Source: Asterias amurensis (taxonomy: Eukaryota > Echinodermata > Asteroidea > Forcipulatida > Asteriidae). Taken from it: DNA of 64,000 bases. Both the position numbers and the translations under genes were made by a program. The stretch is from contig NC_092661.1 of NCBI RefSeq assembly GCF_032118995.1, positions 746,501 to 810,500 of the forward strand, read 5' to 3'. Below, piece after piece: positions 17,722 through 42,100 of the stretch (position 1 is its first letter; the number at the start of each line of letters is the position of its first letter). The notes below the pieces were generated by a model, which saw only the letters and a program-made list of their open reading frames with translations, ran no database searches and was not told the origin of the DNA.

Positions 17722-18280
17722 AAAGGCACCGGACACCTTTGGTAATTGTCAAAGACCATGCAGCAGCCGGTTTCACGAAACGCTAGGAGCAATCCAATCT
17801 CGAGTTAGGAGTCGAGTAACTTGTCCTAACTAAGGATGGGGACAATATGTCCTACGTATTTGAATACGGAACTAAACTCGTCCTAAGTCCTAAGATTAAT
17901 CCTAAATTAGGAAGAGTTTGGTGAAATCGACGGCAGTCTTCTTACTTGGTTGGTGTATCTCAACATATGCATCAAATAACCAACCTGTAAAAATTTGGGC
18001 TCAATGGTCCTCGAAGTTGCAAGAGAATAATGGAAGAAAAAACACTCTTGGTACACACATTTTGTGTGTGCTTTCATCAGATTCATAATACAAGATTTCA
18101 GTTAAAATCTGTAATTATGCGAATAAGGAATAAACCTCTTTCTAAAAAACTACGTTACTTCAAAGTGAGCCTTTCTTACAATGTTTTATACTATCAACTT
18201 CCCTCCATTGCTCCCTCCAAGTACGTTTTTATGCTAACAATTATTTTTTAGTAATTACCAATAGTGTCCATGCCTTTAAA
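17722..18280 (+). mobile_element. MITE-like element (family G), split by a nested element
   Basis: Starts AAAGGCACCGGACACCTTTG and ends TTACCAATAGTGTCCATGCC, its imperfect inverted repeat. Interrupted at 17763-17937 by a palindromic element. Confidence 0.85.
17763..17937. mobile_element. palindromic element (family P) nested in family G
   Basis: Inverted ends CAGCCGGTTTCACGAAAC / GTGAAATCGACGGC, inner TCCTAACTAAGGA and ATTAATCCTAAATTAGGA. Family G text resumes on both sides. Confidence 0.85.
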
Positions 18281-18472
18281 CCCAACTCCTACCCCTGTCC
18301 ATCTCCCAAGAAGAATAATATAAGGAAGGAGGACACTAAACAAATGTTTGTGTTGCGACTTCGTTACATCTGTGAGCAAAGTGAGATATGACTTGGGTCC
18401 CTTAGCTACCGCTCCTTGGGGGTGTTGCCGCGCTGGTGTTTCAGCCGTTTGAAATGCGAATGTTGAGGGGGG

Positions 18473-18479
18473 TATAAAA
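18473..18479 (+). promoter_or_regulatory. TATA box of the plus-strand alpha-tubulin gene
   Basis: GGTATAAAACCC lies 250 bases upstream of the ATG at 18724. A cap site near 18505 is expected. The 5' UTR ends GCAAAATG followed by the donor GTGAGT. Confidence 0.7.
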
Positions 18480-18723
18480 CCCTCTGATGTTTTCACTGTC
18501 ACCTTAGTACCCACATCTCAACCCGACTCTTGTTGTTGGATTGTGAGAGTGTCTTTGGTGTCCGTTACTTTTTAATCGCTAATTTTGAAACTTTCTAGAG
18601 CCAAGAGAGATAGCCTAAACTAATTGGTTGGCTTGAGCTTGCAACATTTAAAAGCAATACATATATTTTGTGATCAAACCTATTTTGAATTCATCGTTTA
18701 GGAGCAGCAATTGAGTCAGCAAA

Positions 18724-22515
<3,792 letters not shown>

Positions 22516-22584
22516 CAATTTCTTCTATGGTTTATTAACAGGAAAAAATCAAAAAAATATATATTCAATAACACGCTATGCATG

Positions 22585-22590
22585 AATAAA
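22585..22590 (+). terminator. polyadenylation signal AATAAA of the plus-strand alpha-tubulin gene
   Basis: AATAAA occurs 70 bases past the stop codon at 22513-22515, in AT-rich DNA, giving a short 3' UTR. Confidence 0.6.
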
Positions 22591-22599
22591 TTAGTCAAC

Positions 22600-24518
22600 A
22601 TTTTTAAGAGTCAAATAATTTTTAGAATCACACTCCTTTTTAATCATCCACATGAATGGCAAAGCACCTCATCAAATATTAAGAAAAAATAAATAATGTC
22701 TTATACTATTCTCTGGTATATAGTGTCAATATGTTCCTGTGCAAATTAAAGTTTCAACACATGGAATCAGTGCATCATTAATAAAAATATGAAGATGTTT
22801 TAAAAAACACTCCTGATATTTGATTGATTTATTTAAAAATCATAAAATTTGCATCTTGATGTTTTAAAAATGCTAATTTCACTTGGCCAGTAAAAGTCAA
22901 CCTTAAAGAGTGAAAGATAACTTGGTCCAAACTTGGTCCAGAGAGATTTAACTCAGTCTAACAGCACTTTAACCAAGTGAACTCAAATTATTCCTTAAAA
23001 ATGATTATTTGCTCACAACATCAATTTCCATCAACTCGGAAAGAAGTTTTTCCCCTAACATGCTATTATTTAGCTCTGTAATAATCAACCAATGAAAATG
23101 TATGTATGGACAAAACCCTCAGTTTCCTGGAACAATTTGAGTTAACTTGGTTAATATTTGCTGATTTAGAGAAAGTTAACTCGGTTCAGTGAAAACAAAC
23201 TTGGTTTAGCTTGCAATTTTTGAAGCTGTGCATCAGGTTTACTTGCAGATAAATTTGTTATCACACGCACCATCATGGATTAAAAAATATCTATGTATCG
23301 CGCATACGTGTCCCATATAGAACATGGTCTTCGGCCTCACTGGATGTGAGACGCAAAAGCAAATTTAAAAATACTCATACAACTGCAAAGTCAAACTTAT
23401 CACAGTTTCAGGGCTTTGGGCCCATGGGTTATAGAGTAGATAATAATACATACTATATTTAATAAACATATTACAGTTGTTCAATTGTTTTTGTCTTCAT
23501 CCAATCTTTCTATAATTATGTCCAATATATATCATTCATAACATTCATTCTGTTAGCAGACAATATGTTTCTATGCACAATTCAGCATGAAAACCAGTCC
23601 AAAACAATAAATACTTTTTGGTATTTTGACAAGTGAACCGTTTTTGCTTAAAATCACTAAGATTTGTAATTTAAGTTTTGTGCCCGGTTTGACATTAACA
23701 TTTAAAAATCTGCACACATAAAAATTCCCAAGTCCTGAGCTTAACAAAAAATACAGATACATTTTGTGCGTTAAAAAAAAGTCAAGTTGAGTTGTCCTAG
23801 GGTGGATTTCACGAGAAGTTAAGACTAGTCTTATCTCGAGTTCGGATGAGTTACTCAGCCTAACTTTGGACTAGCCTTAAGTTTTTAAGATCACCTAGGA
23901 CTAGCCCAAAGTTAGGACTAGTCCTAACTTTTTGTGAAAACGCAACCCCCTGGAGACAGAATTGTGCCTGAGAGAGTATGAATGATGGACGGAAATGTTA
24001 CTAATTTATTAAGTACATGTATCACACTTAACTCATTTATACAAACACAGCACCACAGCAATAGAGCACAGAGAATGCTGAGCTCAATTGTCATCTGTGT
24101 CTGCTTTGAACGCCCTCTATGCCAGCTGTAGACATAGAGTATCAATATAGAAATAGAACACAGAGAACGCTGCGCTCAATTTAGACTGGTCCCCTGTCTT
24201 TATAGGACAGAGATAAGTATTGATTTTACAGAACCAGTGAATTTAAATAATTTTGCGGTGAAGCAAGCTTTGCATAGCTGTGTTTTGATTGGTTCAAGTT
24301 GATAATTGGCAGCTACACTTTAGGTCATCTTGTCGTTTTTACTTGTTATTAAAAAATATATCCCTATATGAGGAATGCTGTTTTTCAATAATTTTATAAA
24401 ATTTGTTGCCATTATTCGTACGTTGGTGAAGCACTTTCATGCATAGATACAAAACACACAATATAACTGACCACACTTTTTAACAACAAGTTCAAGTTGG
24501 CAATGCGCCAATTTATCT
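22600..24518. other. intergenic region between the tyrosine-type alpha-tubulin and malic enzyme genes
   Basis: Tail-to-tail spacer. It is AT-rich with no coding exon seen. It contains one palindromic element (23812-23942) and a short direct duplication (24055-24090 and 24150-24182, both with the text CACAGAGAA-GCTG-GCTCAATT). It should also hold the malic enzyme 3' UTR. Confidence 0.5.
23812..23942. mobile_element. palindromic element (family P)
   Basis: GGTGGATTTCACGAGAAGTT and AACTTTTTGTGAAAACGCA ends, inner GACTAGTC repeats on both arms. Confidence 0.7.
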
Positions 24519-35733
<11,215 letters not shown>

Positions 35734-36409
35734 ATCAATAAATCTTTTAAAATAATAATATTTTCCAAAAAGAAAACGCAAGCTCATGCAAAACCTTTAC
35801 AGAGTTTTATCGTGATGTCCACAACATGGTAGGCTATTTTTCGAATGTGATTCTATGGTCGGATTGCGTCACTGGTTTAACGCGCCTCGGGTTTAACGCT
35901 CGCGCACAGCTTAATCGTTGTGTGGCAAGTTCACTTCACTGTGCCTGTCCCGTGACAGTCGTGCTGCTGGGACCAATTTCCATAAAGCTGTTAAGCAGAA
36001 AATATTGCTTGACAAATAAATCTTTATAAGAGATGTTACATTTTGCATAGGGGATAAAGGATATTAAAATGTTTGGTTTTACCCAAAGTTTTATACCGAT
36101 GAGTGTTAACTGTATAGATGTGACCTCTGACGTCACACGAAAACCATAACATGATTCGCGCCCATACCGCCGGGCAAAACCTTTGTGTTTTGGCAGCCAG
36201 CTAGAAAGTGTACGCAGTCTTACTGTGACTGCGCAACTCAGTGCCCGGCGAAACATGACGTATAGAGTGTTTTGTCAACAGAGGGCGGTTTGAATGTTAA
36301 CATAGGTCACATCGTCTATACTAAGTACTTTCTCGATATCCTTGTGGTACCCGCTGCCAAAAGGTAAATAGGATTCAAACTGCCCTCTCTACCAGGTAAC
36401 CTTCCGGTA

Positions 36410-36567
36410 GTCTAGTTGGTAAGACACTGCGCTAGAATGGTTAGGGTCGTGGGTTCGAAACCCACCCGAGTAACATGCCTGTGATATATTTTTTTTCACA
36501 GGACTCGGGAAAGTACTGAGTATACAGTGCTAACACACATCGGTGTATGGGTAAAAACCAGAATTAA
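36410..36567 (+). mobile_element. tRNA-derived SINE, family B, copy with head
   Basis: Head with an A-box-like GGTAGTCTAGTTGGTAAGAC and a B box GGGTTCGAAACCC, then a body with ACAGGACTCGGGAAAGTACT and CATCGGTGTATGGGTAAAAA. The same body follows at 26.6 kb and, inverted, at 63.5 kb. The acceptor stem does not pair, so it is not a tRNA gene. Confidence 0.75.
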
Positions 36568-36651
36568 TAATAAAGATCTTAAGTTTTTTTTTTTGGGGGG
36601 GGATTAAAAAAAAGTTGTCTGATATTGCTCACTCGCTTAATATAAAGACCT

Positions 36652-36758
36652 ATTTCTTACCCTTACCCTACCTTACCCCGAACCCTAACCCTCACCTCGG
36701 CCCCAACCCCAACCCTACGTTACCCCAAACCCTTACCCTAACCCTACCTTACCCTATC
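36652..36758 (-). repeat. degenerate interstitial telomere-like repeat
   Basis: Plus strand shows CCCTAACCCTCACC, CCCCAACCCCAACCCTA and CCCTTACCCTAACCCTACC, i.e. diverged TTAGGG units on the minus strand, about 105 bases. Adjacent to the SINE B copy at 36.4 kb. Confidence 0.75.
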
Positions 36759-36784
36759 GTCGGTGTCTGTGGCCAGACAATAAA

Positions 36785-38390
36785 TTCTAGACCCCCTTAA
36801 CACCAGCGATTTTTATTTATCTATATCAAAGATTATAGAGCCTTGCGGCACTATATAATCTTTGTCTACATTTATATTTATCTGTCAAATGCCTAATAAA
36901 AGGCTTCAGCAGAAGTCTTTTATTATTCGAGTGAAAATTACCCCTTTCCCAGAAACTATGTAAATTCTGAGGGAGTTACTTGAATAATTGCAGTATTTTC
37001 AAGTGCCCTTAAATCACCCTTCCCTGAACTTGGTATAATAGTTTAATTAATATCCCAAACAAAACTTACACATAACAACAAATAAATACTTCGGTTGGTC
37101 ATTGCCCCACTGAGCATGGTGTTGCGCCGGCCCTTTTATTATTCTGTTTGACTTTTCTATCGTTTATTATTCTCATTGATTAATTCATAATATTAAAATA
37201 AACTTAATTTGTACTGCCATTTTTATTACCAAAATAAAGTGCATTGTTTAACTTTTTATCTACCCGAGAAATTAAATAAATAGAAATAATTAATACAAAC
37301 CCTTAAACAACAAAAAGTGCATCTAAAAATGCAAGGCACTTACATGTAAAATCAAGAATGTTTAAGCAACAAATTATTATTTATTTTTAGAAAATAAAGC
37401 AACAACAAAATAGACTTTGATTATGTAAATACTGCTTTAAACTTTAGCTTCGCTATAGTATCATTACTTCAGATGAAATACAATAACTAAACAATAGAAA
37501 ACATAGCAGTAATTAAATTATCTACTAAGTAACTTAAGTTGAATTATACTTATTAGACAATGTGTACAGTTTACCTCATCAGTTTAGATAAAGGGACAAA
37601 AAAAATAATTGAACAGATGTTTTAAATTTAAACACAATTAATTTATTATCTCAAAACACTTCAAGATAGTCGTAAACAATAACATTGCAATTTTATCTTT
37701 ATATTGACAAGTTTCCTAAATAAATAATAATTAATAAATTATTTACAAAGCAGTGCACCATGATAAAAATAATGGCTAAATCTGCATTATTTTTTCTTGA
37801 CACGATGTCTAACAATCATATAAAAAAACTTCGGTAAATTTTGTGAGTTTGGTTCGAATGAAATTTTGTTCAAATCTTCATGCAACAAACTTGTTTAAAA
37901 CTGTCTTTAGCATTTTCACTCAATTGTGAAGTTATAATATTATTTTAGCAAAAAGGACAAAAACAAGGCTCATAGTTTGCTTTCTGACTTTGTGGTAACC
38001 CGAAAAAATATTTTCTATTTACAAAAGCTGCACAAATCTAGAGAGTTGCATTCAAAATGACTCCATCAAAATCCAAAGCATAATATTGTACTTGGTTTTA
38101 CTAAATTTGATTATCCATGATGAGCCATACAATGCTTGGCAAGAGGCCAGGCTGCCAATTTTATCAAATCAACTGATGTGAGAAGTAAGCTACTTGTACA
38201 ATATTGGTATGGGATTTTGATGAATCCAAGAAAAGCCCATTGAGTAAACAACGATACTAGAAGACTGTGTCTGAAATAGTGGCTGTGGATACGGCTTGAT
38301 CCTCACATGAACATGTTTAAAGTATGGTATGAGGCCCATAGCAACAGCTGCAGCCATAGCCACAACCACACATTCAGACACACCCTAAGC
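36785..38390. other. very AT-rich gene-free stretch
   Basis: A fragment with family G-like words (AAAAGGCTTCAGCAGAAGTC) at 36900, then 1.5 kb of AT-rich sequence without exon features. It could hold a long 3' UTR for the uncertain minus-strand gene to its right, but nothing shows this. Confidence 0.4.
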
Positions 38391-38393
38391 AGG

Positions 38394-38580
38394 GCCCAAT
38401 TTCATAGAGTTGCTAACCACAATAAGTAGCTAAGCACAATAAAATATTGCTTAACAGAATAAGGGTACCAGCCAAACTAGCGTGTCACATATACAGTCTG
38501 TTACTGGTATCCTGCTCATGTCTGCTAAGCAGACAATTGTTAAGCAGTATGAATTGTTAAGCTCTATAAATTTGGGCCTT
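38394..38580. mobile_element. inverted-repeat element (family I)
   Basis: GGCCCAATTTCATAGAGTTGC and AAGCTCTATAAATTTGGGCC ends, with CCTGCTCATGTCTGCTAAGC inside. Confidence 0.8.
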
Positions 38581-38758
38581 GGTCCTCCCCGCGAGTGTCG
38601 TCATAGAGGGCGCCATCATGGTCCAGCTTGTTTCAGTTGAACATGGGGTCATCACCATCTGGTTAAACTTGACACAGTCCTTCATCAGTCAGTGGCAGTC
38701 CAACAGACATTGAAGCATGGCGTGGACAAAATAAGAAGTAAACTTGCAGGTACAACCA

Positions 38759-38945
38759 TGGCCCAATTTCATAGAGTTGCTCAAGCAGAATAATTTGCTT
38801 ACACATTCTGTGCTTAGCAGAAATTAGCAGGATACCAGTCAGAAATTGTACATTGTTATTTGGCTGGTATTTTTACTCTGGTAAACATTTTTTTTTCTGT
38901 GCTCGGCTACCTTTGTGCTTAAGCAGCTCTATGAAATTGGGCCAT
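38759..38945. mobile_element. inverted-repeat element (family I), well preserved
   Basis: GGCCCAATTTCATAGAGTTGC and AGCAGCTCTATGAAATTGGGCC ends; 187 bases. Confidence 0.85.
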
Positions 38946-39113
38946 GTTGTACACTCTCCTTTGGGAGGAGAGTTGGTTCTGAAATGTGTTTCAATGTCAT
39001 GTTCCTTTGTCCCTTGAGCCATAGGGAAGATCTTTAGATGTTCAGTCCAAAAAGTCTCCAGGTTCTATCCTTACAACATTCCTTCGTCACTCGGATGAAC
39101 TTGTAGCAGAGAG

Positions 39114-42100
39114 TCAATAATAGCTAGACTTAACACAGTCCTTCTTGAGCAGGTGGCTTTCAGTCCACAAAGTGTTGGTTAGTCCCTGGTCCAGGGACAG
39201 TCTTCTCAGAGCTCGGCAAACTACGGAGTCGGAGGTCCTCGTAGGAGAGTGCTCGTGGGGGCCAGCGGAGCTCCGTCCCCACAAAATGTTGGGTGTGTGT
39301 GTCATCTCCAAGCTCAATCTGTGGTAGAAAATGAATAATTTTCTAAGATTAATTTTGATAAATTATTTCAATGCAAGTATCACTTGTTTTGAGAAAAAGT
39401 TACGTCTGCTTACAAAGAAAATTCCACTCTAGCTCAAACGAGGGCAAGATATTCAGCAAGCTGTTGAGCAGAAAAATACCTCGGCAAATTTCTTTTAAAA
39501 GCTAAAAAATGTTGCAAGAATGTAAGCTTAATGGAAATTTTACTAGTATCCAGTTTCTGTTTAGCAAGGTTTTTCTGTGCTTAGTAAGTTTTTACGCTTA
39601 CAAGCTTTATGAAATTTTGCCCAGTTCTGCACACATAACATGACTTAACATTCCAGGTTTTGGTAAACTTTCTACAACAAATTCTTCTGACAAACCTGGC
39701 CTTCTTTTTTCGAATGAAGTTTTTCCACCAGGGTGTGCTTATTAAAAATGATCCGAATGAATGTAGTCTTTTAAATCGAATTTAAACCTTCAACTCATTT
39801 TGCCAAATTTGTGGGATGAACCTTCTCTTCAAAGAAAGATTTTAGAAGGAGTTATTTCCAACTTACCAAAATTGACTGTAGTTGACTTTTTGCTCTGGTC
39901 CAAACAGTGTTGTTTAGCCTTAACATCGGTACGTCACTTGAACGGTTGAACTTGTAGCGGAGTCATCTGGCTAGATTTGACACAGTCCTTCTTCAGCTGG
40001 TGGTACAGAGTCCAGAAATCTTCCGTCATCTTTTGGATCTTTTGATAAAAATATACAGTTTCAAAGATTAATTTGGTTAACTATTTTTTATACAAGTACC
40101 AGTAGGGAGCAGGTCTATTTTAAATTCTTGCATGTCCATTGTCAAAAAATTTCCGTCTTGCTATATTCTACTACCGCAGAGTAGATTTTCGGAATTCCGG
40201 AGACTTCGCAGTTCTGAAAAGAACTGTCTTGCTTTTTAACCACATGGGCGGAAGGTGGGAAAACATGACTTCTCCTTTAGATTGTATGATCAAGGGGGAC
40301 TTCTCGCTATATTAAACTTCACTACCGCGGAGTGAGTTCTTAATTATTGGTCTTCAAGTTTCGATTGGCTTGCTTTAGGTATAGCAGCTAGCCTGTTGAT
40401 GGAAACGTTCTGAGGTGCGAAAAATAACAGTTGAAAGCAAGTGTGAAAGAAAAGTATCCCTCTCCCCACCTAGAGAAGAGTACTTTTCTTCCACACTTAC
40501 TCTCATACTTAACACTTCACATGATACTTGGAACCTTTACTGCAACTCATCAGGCCCAGTGACCTCAGGTCATGAATCGGCGACATCAAAGGGAGTTTCA
40601 TGACTGGTTTATCTGCACGTCATCTGCCACAGCATCTTCAGGAGGAACGGGTCCAGACTCTGGGAAAACAAACAAAAGAAACTATGGCCTGGATGCCGGT
40701 CAGTGGATGTGGAAAATAAATGTTAAATCTCAAATTTGTTTAGGAAATTTTAGAGCCGTGGAGGGGAGGGGTTATTTTTCTGTCCATCTTACCAATATTT
40801 ATACCCGATACTTTGCTCCAACCTTGGCTCCAAACTGCTGACCTCCAGTTGACCTCCAGTTGACCTCCAGTCACTCAGTGACTTCAAGCCATGCCACTGG
40901 TGACAGGCGTAGTTCTTAGTTTGGTTTCAAGACGTTCTCTTGTTTTTGGTTGGGATTTTGTTTTTACTGTCCTTGTGTGAATTGAGTCACCGCAAAATAA
41001 ATAAGTTTGAGCGTCTTGAAATCAAGACTAAGTACTACGCCAGTCACACCTTATACTTAACCCATCTCCATCAAAACCTGCTGAAAGAGTAGAGAGTTAG
41101 TCTTATTTCTAGGCCAAAACTGATACTCAAGGCCTTTACTATCTTACCACCATACGTACCGAGGCACCACTGACGTCTTCCTCCCATGGCGGCTCTTTTT
41201 TCCTCCATCATCTCTCCTCTCTTGCCTTCTGGGTTTGTATTTGTCATTTTTCGCTTTTCATTTGGTCTCGCTGCTTTTTCGAAGCGCGCATAAAGTGCTT
41301 TTGCTGAATGCTTTACCCGCCCCCCCCCCATTTTTTTTATATAAATATGTTATAGATTTTATCTAGTTGAGGAAGTTTTGCAGCTATTATCTTAATTTTT
41401 TCCCTAATTTTCAATCAATTTAGTTGGAAATGTCTACATATTAGGAACGATATAACGCTGATATCGGGAATATGTAAATATTCATTTAGCTGGACTAAAT
41501 TCTTTATTTACAACTCCTAAATCAAACATTAGTCATTCATTTAGCTATATGTTATTTATAAAAACAAATTGTTTAGACTTATTGAAAATGTCTACATTCA
41601 GAAATGATGTCATGCTGATTTTAGGAATAAGTAAATATTAATTTAGTAAGTCTAAATGATCTATTTACTTAACTCCTCAATCAAACATTAATCATCAAAT
41701 GAATGTTGATTATAGACTAGAATAATTATTTTACTGCATAATAATTACTACAAATTACTTTGGATGGTTGGTTAAATTTGGTTGCCTACATTACAAATGC
41801 TTGGTGGCAGAAAGGATTTAATTTACATTTGATTTCTTAAATTTATATATTTTTTCTTTTTTTTCTTTTTGGGAAACAATAATTATCAAATATGTTTAAA
41901 ATGTTACTGATTAAAATGTAAAATCATGACAATTTTAAATAAACATGACAACTGACAACTTGAAGTATCAACCCCGAAAATTCCAGTAAGACTAGTCTCC
42001 TAACTAAAAAGCATCATTGGCTTCGACCAATATGCATCTCAAGAAAATGCCAAGAAACCCTAAAGTCTCCTTGAAAACTGCACTAGTAAGGACAACATCA

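Larger units (their letters stand above)
15599..18472. other. divergent intergenic region between the two alpha-tubulin genes
   Basis: Both promoters face outwards from this 2.9-kb segment. It is AT-rich, has runs of C or G (15731-15741, 15901-15914, 16192-16202), and on its right side holds a MITE-like copy with a second element inside it (17722-18280). I see no exon with coding character here. Shared regulation of the two genes is possible but not shown by the sequence. Confidence 0.6.

Noticed and set aside
36410-36475. Possible tRNA gene
   Set aside because: The A- and B-box words are good, but the acceptor stem does not pair and a SINE body follows directly.
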